Shown piece by piece: positions 17,341 through 23,030 of a stretch of DNA of 33,243 bases. This DNA comes from Streptococcus sp. LYSM12 (GTDB lineage Bacteria > Bacillota > Bacilli > Lactobacillales > Streptococcaceae): the NCBI RefSeq assembly GCF_004569635.1, contig NZ_SPOZ01000027.1, forward strand, positions 1 through 33,243, read 5' to 3'. The notes beneath the pieces were generated by a model that had not been told where the DNA came from, searched no databases, and saw nothing but the letters and a program-made list of their open reading frames with translations. Position 1 is the stretch's first letter. Each line of letters starts with the position of its first letter. Both the position numbers and the translations under genes were made by a program.

Positions 17341-17434
17341 ATAGTAAAGAGGGCTTTTTAATGCCTGTTTACTATTCAATCTTTTTTCTCCTCACACTCA
17401 ACGTTAGGCGATGGCGAGTGTGGGGAGTTTTTTT
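17341..17434 (+). ncRNA. Candidate structured small RNA with plus-strand terminator
   Basis: Hairpin 1 pairs ATAGTAAA with TTTACTAT (17341-17376), with an inner GGGC/GCC(T) pairing. Hairpin 2 is a 12-bp stem (17388-17399 with 17416-17427) directly followed by seven T (17428-17434), a textbook intrinsic terminator on the plus strand. Both flanking genes are on the minus strand, so the terminator has no protein gene to serve. A promoter-like pair lies just upstream. Together they could give an RNA of about 90 nt. Confidence 0.4.
17388..17434 (+). terminator. Intrinsic terminator on the plus strand
   Basis: 12-bp stem (one G-T pair), 16-nt loop and T7. In the minus direction the stem is followed by A residues, so it would not terminate the NYN transcript efficiently. 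Confidence 0.75.
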
Positions 17435-18113
17435 ATTTCGTTTTAGGTGCAGGAAAGTAGGAACTATCACAAGTTCTTAGTCCGTCTATATGCAGTGATA
17501 GGCTATCCCTGATTTGACCACCGAGAGCGTCAAGAACGAAATCAATTCCTTCTCTGCGCGCAAGTTTAGCAGCAGGAACAAAATCACTATCTCCCGCAAT
17601 TAAAACAATCTTATCCACCTGATGCTTATAAGATAACGAGGCTATGTCCAGTCCAATCCGCATATCAACGCCTTTTTGTTGTAACTGTAAGATTAAATCT
17701 GATTCATCAATATCAGATATTTGTTTACTTCCGTTCAATAACTTTTTAGTAGTGCTAGCCTTTAGATTGTAGTGTACAGAGTCTTCATTCAATTCACCAA
17801 GCCGTAATGCTACTTTTCGTTTATGGCTTAGTTCGTTAAAGAAGTCATTCGTCCACGCTTTGGTGTCACTTTTACTAAAGTTTATATTTTTTTGGGTCAA
17901 AGGGTTGAATACTTGTTTATCAATCGGTGGACAATCATAATAAAATATTCTGTATAAATCGTGTCGAATGTCCATTCCGTAGCTATTTTCTTTCAAGTGT
18001 CGGTTGCAGTAGCTATATAACTCTTCTGCTCTTTCTTTAGCCGTCTTATGACCTAGAACAGAAGCAGAACGTTTACGATAATAGCCACCGTCTACTAGAA
18101 TTGCAATTTTCAT
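17433..18113 (-). CDS. NYN-domain (LabA/DUF88-type) putative ribonuclease
   Basis: 226 aa. The PIN-like NYN fold is recognisable: strand 1 ILVDGGY with Asp8, a central helical insert (residues ~60-135), Asp156 (RIGLDIASLS), and GDSDFVPAAKLARREG with Asp175 and Asp177. These acids would bind the metal of a ribonuclease. Phage-borne relatives lie in the lysogeny module, expressed in lysogens, and some are proposed to act in defence or RNA processing. It has its own consensus promoter and a structured leader. It lies between the integrase and the CI repressor, all on the minus strand. The fold assignment is confident but the target is unknown. Confidence 0.8.
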   Translation of the reverse strand: MKIAILVDGGYYRKRSASVLGHKTAKERAEELYSYCNRHLKENSYGMDIRHDLYRIFYYDCPPIDKQVFNPLTQKNINFSKSDTKAWTNDFFNELSHKRKVALRLGELNEDSVHYNLKASTTKKLLNGSKQISDIDESDLILQLQQKGVDMRIGLDIASLSYKHQVDKIVLIAGDSDFVPAAKLARREGIDFVLDALGGQIRDSLSLHIDGLRTCDSSYFPAPKTK

Positions 18114-18130
18114 ATTTTGTTCTCATTTCT

Positions 18131-18191
18131 ACAAAAATAAAACCCATGATTTTATCGCTCTCCTTATGGTGGAGGGATTACTCTCATGGGT
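18131..18191 (-). ncRNA. Structured leader RNA / attenuator upstream of the NYN gene
   Basis: On the minus strand ACCCATGA (18191-18184) pairs with TCATGGGT (18149-18142), enclosing an inner CTCC/GGAG stem. A TTTTATTTTT tract follows at once. This is terminator-like and lies between the promoter and the NYN start codon, leaving ~20 nt before the ATG. It could be an attenuator, a processed small RNA, or an RNA antitoxin-like element. Confidence 0.5.
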
Positions 18192-18213
18192 GCAATTAAC
18201 TCTTTATGTATTC

Positions 18214-18242
18214 ATTTTAGAACACATATTTCGTTTTGTCAA
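18214..18242 (-). promoter_or_regulatory. Promoter of the NYN gene
   Basis: Minus strand: TTGACA (18242-18237), 17 bp, TAAAAT (18219-18214). Initiation near 18207 gives a leader of about 94 nt that includes the hairpin. Confidence 0.75.
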
Positions 18243-18357
18243 CCCAAAAGATGCAAATTTTTAGACTCATGTAGATTTATATAGCTTTACTTTGTCATTT
18301 TTGAAGTACTTTGAAACGGTTTAGATAGATTAAAATAGCTTAAAAGTTATCTACAGC

Positions 18358-19131
18358 TCATCTCTCCATCGGCATGAAGTTGCCGACGACTTTACCGATA
18401 ATGCGGGGATCTTCGGTATAGGGGGCGAATTTATCGGCATATTTACTATTGAGAGAGACGAGGCGCAGGCCGTCTTTTTCTTTATAGACTTTCTTGATAT
18501 AGGATTGTCCATCCCAGTCTACAGCGTAAATTGCACCGTCATAATCGAAGCCTGTATCTTTGATGAGAGCAACGGATCCGTCAAGATATGTAGGTTCCAT
18601 GGAGTCGCCATAGACCCAACTTGCCAGGTCATGAGTGATTTCTTTATCAAAATAGACGGTGTCGTAGTTGCGTTCCTCCCAGTAGGTAGCTCCTGTGCCA
18701 GCGGAGAGTTTTTCATAGACGTAGTATTCAAAGAGTGGTTCGCTAATCTCTAATGTCTTGCGCTTCTCTAGTTGTTCTTTTTCCTGCTCGTCTAGTTGCT
18801 CTGTAGCGTACTCTAGGACGTTTTCTTGACGCTCGGGGTGTAATTGTACCACCGTATCGTTAATCGCTTGTACGGTGTCATTTTTTGCGTCTGGGGAGGG
18901 GGTGTCTTTCTGATAATATTTCGATTCAATTAAATCCGATTTGTTTATGCCAAAATAGTTTGCTAAAAGCTCTATTTTGCCTATCCGTGGATAGGTGATT
19001 CCTTTTAGCCAATCGCGTACAGTAGTGTATTTTAAATCTAAATCTGTACACAACTGATTTCTATCTACGCCTTTTTTATTCATAAAATAGGCTAGATTTT
19101 GGGAAAATATTTCTTTACTCTCAAGAACCAT
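18358..19131 (-). CDS. CI-type phage repressor (XRE HTH + S24 peptidase)
   Basis: 257 aa. Residues ~8-65 are an HTH_3 DNA-binding domain (NQLCTDLDLKYTTVRDWLKG). Residues ~140-250 are a LexA/S24 autopeptidase with a cleavage site Ala144-Gly145 (KLSAGTG), catalytic Ser177 (YGDSMEPT) and Lys213 or Lys214 (QSYIKKVY). It would hold the early promoter off in the lysogen and be inactivated through RecA-stimulated self-cleavage after DNA damage. AAGGAGGTG lies before the ATG. It is divergent from the early operon; operator-like sites lie in the 170-bp gap. Confidence 0.93.
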   Translation of the reverse strand: MVLESKEIFSQNLAYFMNKKGVDRNQLCTDLDLKYTTVRDWLKGITYPRIGKIELLANYFGINKSDLIESKYYQKDTPSPDAKNDTVQAINDTVVQLHPERQENVLEYATEQLDEQEKEQLEKRKTLEISEPLFEYYVYEKLSAGTGATYWEERNYDTVYFDKEITHDLASWVYGDSMEPTYLDGSVALIKDTGFDYDGAIYAVDWDGQSYIKKVYKEKDGLRLVSLNSKYADKFAPYTEDPRIIGKVVGNFMPMER

Positions 19132-19163
19132 TTTAACACCTCCTTATATAGTATATATTACGG

Positions 19164-19245
19164 AAAAAACGCAAAAAAATCAAGAAAAAAAGAAAAAAAT
19201 ACATAAAAAACGCAAAAAATTCTTGACATTGCGGTTAAACCGCAG
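19164..19245. promoter_or_regulatory. Repressor operator region (half-sites TTGCG[G/T]TT)
   Basis: A palindromic site at 19229-19245 pairs TTGCGGTT with the complement of AACCGCAG. Two further half-sites AAACGCAA lie at 19167-19174 and 19208-19215, each within AAAAAACGCAAAAAA. The spacings of 41 and 30 bp are close to whole helical turns. A related palindrome occurs at 21679-21695. Confidence 0.6.
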
Positions 19246-19251
19246 TATAAT
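19223..19251 (+). promoter_or_regulatory. Early (PR-like) promoter
   Basis: Perfect consensus TTGACA (19223-19228), 17-bp spacer, TATAAT (19246-19251). The operator palindrome fills the spacer, so repressor and RNA polymerase would exclude each other. Confidence 0.9.
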
Positions 19252-19300
19252 ATAATCAAGGTCAAGGAAATGACCTAGAAAAACGAAAGGAGCAAGGCAA

Positions 19301-19426
19301 ATGGTGGATATACTAAAAAGCCTAAAACCAGAAGAACTCGGCACAGTTCTAATAGTTCTAGGCTTAGTCAGAGAAGCTCGTCTCTGGCACAAACAAATCT
19401 TGGAACATAAAACCAAGAAAAAGTAA
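19301..19426 (+). CDS. Small early phage protein, possible membrane peptide
   Basis: 41 aa: MVDILKSLKPEELGTVLIVL, continuing with GLVREARLWH and a basic KTKKK end. AAAGGAG lies 8 nt before the ATG. It is the first gene after the repressor-controlled early promoter. A moderately hydrophobic segment (TVLIVLGLV) followed by a basic tail could be membrane-associated. No family recognised. Confidence 0.65.
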   Translation: MVDILKSLKPEELGTVLIVLGLVREARLWHKQILEHKTKKK

Positions 19427-19446
19427 GAGCAAGGGGCAGAAGCCCC
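19427..19446 (+). other. Hairpin between the first two early ORFs
   Basis: GGGGC (19433-19437) - AGAA - GCCCC (19442-19446), without a strong T tract. An outer GAGCAA (19427-19432) could also pair with TTGCTC (19474-19479). It may attenuate or stabilise the early transcript. Confidence 0.4.
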
Positions 19447-19490
19447 AACCTCTTATCTTTAGTGTACCACCATTTGCTCGGGAAAGCAAT

Positions 19491-19565
19491 ATGAAAATTT
19501 TAGCTGTATTGTTATTGGTCGTGTCGGTTGTTGTACGGCAGATTGTGAAGCGGAGGAAGAAGTGA
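19491..19565 (+). CDS. Tiny predicted membrane peptide
   Basis: 24 aa: MKILAVLLLVVSVVVRQIVK followed by RRKK. One hydrophobic helix (residues 3-15) plus a strongly basic end. GGGAAAG lies upstream and the stop overlaps the next ATG (TGATG), implying translational coupling. The composition resembles small membrane toxins or regulators, but no homolog is recognised. Confidence 0.5.
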   Translation: MKILAVLLLVVSVVVRQIVKRRKK

Positions 19566-19690
19566 TGTTAGAAAAAGTTATCGCTATATCTGTTGAAGAG
19601 CTTTTTGAAAGGGTTATCGAACAAGAAAAGCGCCTTTCGGAAATCGAAGAGCACTTGGGAATTAAACTGTCGGAAGATTCTTCAACATAA
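19565..19690 (+). CDS. Small early phage protein
   Basis: 41 aa, acidic and helical (MLEKVIAISVEELFERVIEQ, then EKRLSEIEEHLG). The start overlaps the preceding stop and GGAGGAAGAAG lies upstream. Its last 29 nt overlap, tail to tail, the minus-strand zinc-ribbon gene. No family recognised; a short coiled coil is likely. Confidence 0.6.
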   Translation: MLEKVIAISVEELFERVIEQEKRLSEIEEHLGIKLSEDSST

Positions 19691-20321
19691 ACTTTGATTT
19701 AAAAATTTGGAGAATGATTTCGACATAAGTTTTTAAAACAGGTAGAGTAATATTTGTGTCTTTATCCCAGTGTGTGTAATGGTTGCCAACTTCTCGAATG
19801 AAATGAAGAACGCCTTTGAGTAGGTCGTCATCTTTTACGTAGCGGTCAATAGCATTGTTGAAACTAAATTTAGGATCGGATAGGTATTCTTTGGTGTCTA
19901 ATTCGAAATACAGAGCATAGTCTTTGACGAGACACTCAATAGCAGAGCGGTATCCAGTTCCAGCGATGTTCTCAAGTCCTATTTTTTCCGCTTCGATTGC
20001 TTCGCTATAAAATTCAACAAATCTAGGAGCGCATTCAATAAAGAGTGGGTCAATGTCAGTGATAACCTTGTTTGGATAGACAATAGCCATCGTGGTATAG
20101 TCGTTTCCTGCGTGGTACTCTTGCAGTGTCATGTGAGACTTTTGACAAGCAGTGCAACGATGAAAGAGCCCGATAACTTTTCCTTCTTTGGTATCCATAC
20201 TCGAAATATTACTGGTCGTAGGATTGTTACCAATTCCACAGTTTGGGCAAGCCTTAGGGATTTCAATAGCTTTATTTGACGACAAATCGTTAATATAATA
20301 ATTGATTTTTGAGATTTCCAT
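19662..20321 (-). CDS. DUF4145-like protein with N-terminal zinc ribbon (HEPN-like motif)
   Basis: 219 aa. A zinc ribbon is formed by CPNC (residues ~24-27) and CTAC (~56-59). The rest (residues ~85-210) resembles DUF4145, a HEPN-like helical domain also found attached to restriction enzymes; HFIREVGNHYTHW contains RxxxxH, the RNase motif of HEPN proteins. I chose the ATG at 20321, with GGAGG 7 nt upstream; an upstream ORF extension crosses the promoter. It is a minus-strand gene with its own extended -10 inside a plus-strand operon, the usual form of a lysogenic-conversion gene. A defence role is inferred, not shown. Confidence 0.75.
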   Translation of the reverse strand: MEISKINYYINDLSSNKAIEIPKACPNCGIGNNPTTSNISSMDTKEGKVIGLFHRCTACQKSHMTLQEYHAGNDYTTMAIVYPNKVITDIDPLFIECAPRFVEFYSEAIEAEKIGLENIAGTGYRSAIECLVKDYALYFELDTKEYLSDPKFSFNNAIDRYVKDDDLLKGVLHFIREVGNHYTHWDKDTNITLPVLKTYVEIILQIFKSKFMLKNLPTV

Positions 20322-20348
20322 ATCAATTCCTCCAATCATTTTATTTTC

Positions 20349-20357
20349 ATTATACCA
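20349..20357 (-). promoter_or_regulatory. Extended -10 of the zinc-ribbon gene
   Basis: Minus strand TGGTATAAT, 28 nt before the start codon. Confidence 0.65.
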
Positions 20358-20375
20358 CAGAAAGGGGGTGAGGAG

Positions 20376-20561
20376 ATGAGACCAAAACGTTATCCGTATA
20401 GTAATCAAAAAGAACCAGCAAAGCCAGCTCCATCTGATAATCCACTAAAGATATTTGATAAATTTCTGGCATCTGTATTATTGGTTGCTAAACCTAATAA
20501 CCCAGACCATGTAAGATTGGTTAATGACCTCATGCAAACTTATTCAAAGCTTTATCCGTAA
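20376..20561 (+). CDS. Small phage protein of unknown function
   Basis: 61 aa, MRPKRYPYSNQKEPAKPAPS followed by a helical part (LKIFDKFLASVLLVA and VRLVNDLMQTYSKLY). A strong ribosome site (GGGGGTGAGGAG) precedes the ATG. The proline- and lysine-rich start suggests a flexible arm. It overlaps the next minus-strand gene by 10 nt at their 3' ends. No family recognised. Confidence 0.7.
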   Translation: MRPKRYPYSNQKEPAKPAPSDNPLKIFDKFLASVLLVAKPNNPDHVRLVNDLMQTYSKLYP

Positions 20562-20728
20562 CGTTTTGAAACTGCATTATTTATTCCATCGTAAATATGC
20601 TCAAATTGTTCGGCAACATATTGACCGAAAGGCTTATTAAAATCAGCTTGTCGGAAATATTCTTTGTGCAATTCGTCGTGTAAAGATGAAATAATTTCAG
20701 CAGTTAGCTCGATATTGTTTTTTCCCAT
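20552..20728 (-). CDS. Small minus-strand phage protein
   Basis: 58 aa, reading MGKNNIELTAEIISSLHDEL onward and ending NNAVSKRYG. AAAGGAG lies 6 nt before the ATG, and a TGATATAAT extended -10 lies at 20796-20788. It is mostly helical and acidic. It is convergent with the plus gene ending at 20561. No family recognised; a clear ribosome site and promoter support it. Confidence 0.65.
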   Translation of the reverse strand: MGKNNIELTAEIISSLHDELHKEYFRQADFNKPFGQYVAEQFEHIYDGINNAVSKRYG

Positions 20729-20754
20729 ATTCTTCTCCTTTCCGTTAGATTTTG

Positions 20755-20783
20755 TTATGAATAAGATGTTGGGTTATTCATAA
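20755..20783. promoter_or_regulatory. Candidate operator (10-bp inverted repeat)
   Basis: TTATGAATAA (20755-20764) and TTATTCATAA (20774-20783), perfect arms 9 nt apart. It covers the expected start site of the minus promoter (extended -10 at 20788-20796) and lies ~90 bp before an HTH gene on the plus strand. Confidence 0.5.
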
Positions 20784-20787
20784 AGTT

Positions 20788-20796
20788 ATTATATCA
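20788..20796 (-). promoter_or_regulatory. Extended -10 of the 58-aa minus-strand gene
   Basis: Minus strand TGATATAAT, with the inverted repeat 20755-20783 immediately downstream. Confidence 0.65.
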
Positions 20797-20872
20797 AAAT
20801 ATAAAATAAAAATCAATATATAGTACACGTGTTTTATAAATGCACCATATATTGTATAAAAGGAGGGTAGGT

Positions 20873-21055
20873 ATGTGGAAAACACTTAATCATATTTTAA
20901 TTGAAAAAGGGATGACTAAAAAAGAACTTGCCAGCAAAGCAGAAGTCGCTTTAGGGACGATTCAAAATATCCGAAATGAACGAATTTCATTCAAGAACAT
21001 GGTTGAAATCGCTGACGCACTAGATGTCAGTTTGGACGAATTTAGAAGGAGGTGA
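20873..21055 (+). CDS. Cro-like XRE-family HTH regulator
   Basis: 60 aa, a single HTH_3 domain: MTKKELASKAEVALGTIQNI followed by DALDVSLDEF. I start at the ATG at 20873 (MWKTLNH), with AGGAGGG upstream; an in-frame ATG at 20840 lacks a ribosome site. It could regulate the early promoter or the nearby divergent minus-strand gene. Its stop precedes the next ATG by 4 nt. Confidence 0.85.
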   Translation: MWKTLNHILIEKGMTKKELASKAEVALGTIQNIRNERISFKNMVEIADALDVSLDEFRRR

Positions 21056-21059
21056 GAGG

Positions 21060-21209
21060 ATGGACGAGCGGAAAGAAAAATTCATTGATATGTTAAAAAT
21101 GATGCACGTAAAGATTGGGCAAGACTTTGTTAATACAAAAGACCCCTCGACAAGGTGCGAGCTTGCCAAAGGGTACCTGGAAATCGGAGATTATTTATCA
21201 AAATATTGA
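21060..21209 (+). CDS. Small phage protein of unknown function
   Basis: 49 aa, starting MDERKEKFIDMLKMMHVKIG. AAGGAGG lies before the ATG, inside the end of the HTH gene, so the two are coupled. It overlaps the following minus-strand gene by 12 nt at the 3' ends. It is helical and charged; no family recognised. Confidence 0.65.
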   Translation: MDERKEKFIDMLKMMHVKIGQDFVNTKDPSTRCELAKGYLEIGDYLSKY

Positions 21210-21410
21210 TTTCCCTCTACCTAGAGCTTGTATTAAAGCTTTAGAATTTTCAGCTCTTTTCTTCTTTTCGGCATCAATGAATGGTTTATTGTAATCTTTG
21301 ATAGCTTCAAGCGAATCTGTATATAGCTTGATTTTATCTTCGATAGATAATTCTGGACTTGATGACGAAACGATAGCTAGGGCTAATTCTTTAACGCTAC
21401 TAATCATCAT
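21198..21410 (-). CDS. Small minus-strand phage protein
   Basis: 70 aa, MMISSVKELALAIVSSSSPE onward. I use the ATG at 21410, the closest after AGGAGGTG; an upstream GTG lies within the ribosome site. An extended -10 TGATATAAT precedes it (21443-21435). The pattern ELALAIV...P....IKLYTDSLEAI is similar in outline to the 47-aa minus-strand product at 24898-25041. The C-terminus is basic. No function assigned. Confidence 0.65.
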   Translation of the reverse strand: MMISSVKELALAIVSSSSPELSIEDKIKLYTDSLEAIKDYNKPFIDAEKKKRAENSKALIQALGRGKSIF

Positions 21411-21434
21411 AATATTCACCTCCTTTCTGAATCC

Positions 21435-21443
21435 ATTATATCA
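21435..21443 (-). promoter_or_regulatory. Extended -10 of the 70-aa minus-strand gene
   Basis: Minus strand TGATATAAT, 25 nt before the start codon. Confidence 0.65.
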
Positions 21444-21482
21444 GATTCGAGGTGCGAGGAAATTAGAAAAGGAGGTGAGAGG

Positions 21483-21689
21483 GTGCAGAAGATGACGTTG
21501 AAAATGTTACGTATTAGAGATAATCTAACACAGAAACAAGCAGGAGTTATTTTTGGTGTGACTGCGGATACGTGGGCTAATTGGGAACACGGACGTACTA
21601 CACCTGACGTTGTCGTAGCTTATAAAATTGCTGAATATTTTAGAGTATCATTAGATGATATTATTTTTTTAAACAACGTTGCGGTTTAA
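21483..21689 (+). CDS. XRE-family HTH regulator (Cro-like)
   Basis: 68 aa, a single HTH_3 domain (NLTQKQAGVIFGVTADTWAN and WEHGRTTPDVVVAYKIAEYF). The start is GTG at 21483, with AAGGAGG 7 nt upstream; an ATG at 21492 would be 16 nt from it. Its 3' end overlaps a palindrome matching the CI operator (21679-21695), and an extended -10 (TGATATTAT, 21656-21664) lies within its coding region, so a second regulated promoter may start here. Confidence 0.85.
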   Translation: MQKMTLKMLRIRDNLTQKQAGVIFGVTADTWANWEHGRTTPDVVVAYKIAEYFRVSLDDIIFLNNVAV

Positions 21690-21695
21690 ACGCAA
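21656..21695 (+). promoter_or_regulatory. Candidate internal promoter and second repressor operator
   Basis: TGATATTAT (21656-21664) would start near 21671. TTGCGGTTTAAACGCAA (21679-21695) matches the operator in the early promoter at the outer bases and is palindromic apart from one pair. Confidence 0.4.
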
Positions 21696-21754
21696 AAAGA
21701 CAAAACGTGCAGGAAAGGAGCAACATGCAGGAAATGATTAATAAAGGAGACGGT

Positions 21755-22054
21755 ATGAATAAAACATACGAAGAACAACAAAAAGAATTGGTAGCAGCAG
21801 GTATAAAACGTGCTGAGGAAGTAATGGCAATAAATAAAGAATTTGCCAATAAGTTTAATGAGTTGATTAGCTGGGCGGCTGATTGGTGCCTTACTTTCCA
21901 TGATATGAATAACGTTGACAAGCTAGATTGGAATATTGATCGTATCACAATTCCGTTCAAAAGCGAGCCAGAATTGCAAGAGGCAATTAAAAAAGCTATC
22001 CATTATGAGATTAAAAAACGCACACTAGATAGCTATTTGAAGCATCGGGATTAA
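21755..22054 (+). CDS. Phage protein of unknown function
   Basis: 99 aa from ATG 21755 (MNKTYEEQQKELVAAGIKRA), with AAAGGAG 5 nt upstream. In-frame ATGs at 21725 and 21734 would add up to 10 residues, and a second AAAGGAG serves the first. It is helical and charged with a central aromatic part (ELISWAADWCLTFHDM). It ends 4 nt into the convergent minus-strand gene. No family recognised. Confidence 0.65.
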   Translation: MNKTYEEQQKELVAAGIKRAEEVMAINKEFANKFNELISWAADWCLTFHDMNNVDKLDWNIDRITIPFKSEPELQEAIKKAIHYEIKKRTLDSYLKHRD

Positions 22055-22302
22055 ACTAACTCAATCTTAACAACATTTTTAGACTCGTAGATTGTTTCCG
22101 GGTGTTCGGTGTCGTAAAAGAACTGTCCCATACATAAGATATCTACAAAGCTAAAAAATAGATTGCAATTAGGATGACTAAAAAGTGATGCTTTGTTTGC
22201 TGGTAGATGTTTGTCATCATTTTCGTTAAATGTCTGAAAAGTCATTTCTTCATGAAAAATGGTAGTTGAACCATCGGCAAAAGTCACTTTTATTTGTGGC
22301 AT
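22051..22302 (-). CDS. Minus-strand phage protein of unknown function
   Basis: 83 aa from the ATG at 22302 (MPQIKVTFADGSTTIFHEEM), with AGGAGG upstream. The extended -10 TGCTATAAT lies at 22342-22334. The start looks like a beta-hairpin; the middle is aromatic (CNLFFSFVDILCMGQFFYDT). It overlaps the plus gene by 4 nt. It is bounded upstream by a minus-strand terminator (22360-22386), so it forms a self-contained unit. No family recognised. Confidence 0.65.
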   Translation of the reverse strand: MPQIKVTFADGSTTIFHEEMTFQTFNENDDKHLPANKASLFSHPNCNLFFSFVDILCMGQFFYDTEHPETIYESKNVVKIELV

Positions 22303-22333
22303 AATATCACCTCCTTTCCGTGTTGATATCCTA

Positions 22334-22342
22334 ATTATAGCA
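22334..22342 (-). promoter_or_regulatory. Extended -10 of the 83-aa minus-strand gene
   Basis: Minus strand TGCTATAAT, 32 nt before the start codon. Confidence 0.65.
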
Positions 22343-22359
22343 CGGAGGAGACTGAACAC

Positions 22360-22386
22360 AAAAAAGCCACTGCGGAAACAGTGACT
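22360..22386 (-). terminator. Minus-strand intrinsic terminator
   Basis: On the minus strand AGTCACTG-TTTCCG-CAGTGGCT (one G-T pair) runs into T residues (22365-22360). It lies upstream of the 83-aa minus-strand gene, so it would stop minus-strand transcripts arriving from the right. Confidence 0.6.
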
Positions 22387-22429
22387 TACACAAAAAACTT
22401 ACTTAGATTATATCATAAAGGAGCCTGAT

Positions 22430-22720
22430 ATGGAAGAAGGAATTATCTTGACGTTCGTCAATAAGATAATAGACGGTGTCAGGACTGCGTTAGTGGAAGT
22501 TTCTCAGATGTTTGATATAGAGAAAGCCATGCCACTGGAACTAAATCAGCAACAGGTTATGAAGATGTTGGGATGTTCTACGACAACATTCGAGCGTTAT
22601 ACGAAATACTCAGACTTTCCAAAAATTGATAGAGGAAAAGGCACACAGCTTAAGTACCCAAGAGACGCAGTCCGTGAGTGGTACAACGCAAACTGGAAAC
22701 GATTCAGCGAGGTTAAATAA
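22430..22720 (+). CDS. Excisionase-like / MerR-type HTH DNA-binding protein
   Basis: 96 aa. Residues ~38-90 hold a small winged HTH (LNQQQVMKMLGCSTTTFERY, then FPKIDRGKGTQLKYPRDAVR), as in excisionases and AlpA-like phage proteins. AAAGGAG lies 6 nt before the ATG. It could be the recombination directionality factor for the integrase, though it is unusually far from it. Function by family resemblance only. Confidence 0.65.
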   Translation: MEEGIILTFVNKIIDGVRTALVEVSQMFDIEKAMPLELNQQQVMKMLGCSTTTFERYTKYSDFPKIDRGKGTQLKYPRDAVREWYNANWKRFSEVK

Positions 22721-22722
22721 AC

Positions 22723-22893
22723 ATGTTTAGAAAACTATGTGCAGACTACTTGATTGACCAAGTGCGAAAAAGCAAATTATCGAACGATGAAAAGTCGCAG
22801 TTTATATGTTTTATCAAGTTCATTTTACAACAACTAAACGAAACAGAGGAAGTCGTTTATAACCTAGACGAAATAGAAAGGACACTTGCATGA
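22723..22893 (+). CDS. Small phage protein of unknown function
   Basis: 56 aa, beginning MFRKLCADYLIDQVRKSKLS, 2 nt after the preceding stop. Its GAGG lies ~10 nt upstream within the previous gene. Helical, with an acidic C-terminus (EEVVYNLDEIERTLA). Its stop overlaps the next ATG (ATGA). Confidence 0.6.
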   Translation: MFRKLCADYLIDQVRKSKLSNDEKSQFICFIKFILQQLNETEEVVYNLDEIERTLA

Positions 22894-23030
22894 TGATGGA
22901 AGTAGACAAAGAAGAATACATTGAGATGAAACTCGAGAACCACCGGCTCAGAGAAGAGATTAAGCTACTAAAAGCGGGGCTGGATTCAATACAATCAATC
23001 GTAAAAAATGTGAGAGGAGTGGTGGTATGA
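22890..23030 (+). CDS. Small coiled-coil phage protein
   Basis: 46 aa, MMMEVDKEEYIEMKLENHRL then REEIKLLKAGLDSIQSIV. The heptad-like leucines indicate a short coiled coil. The ATG overlaps the upstream stop; any of three consecutive ATGs could be used. The end overlaps the next gene by ATGA. Confidence 0.6.
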   Translation: MMMEVDKEEYIEMKLENHRLREEIKLLKAGLDSIQSIVKNVRGVVV

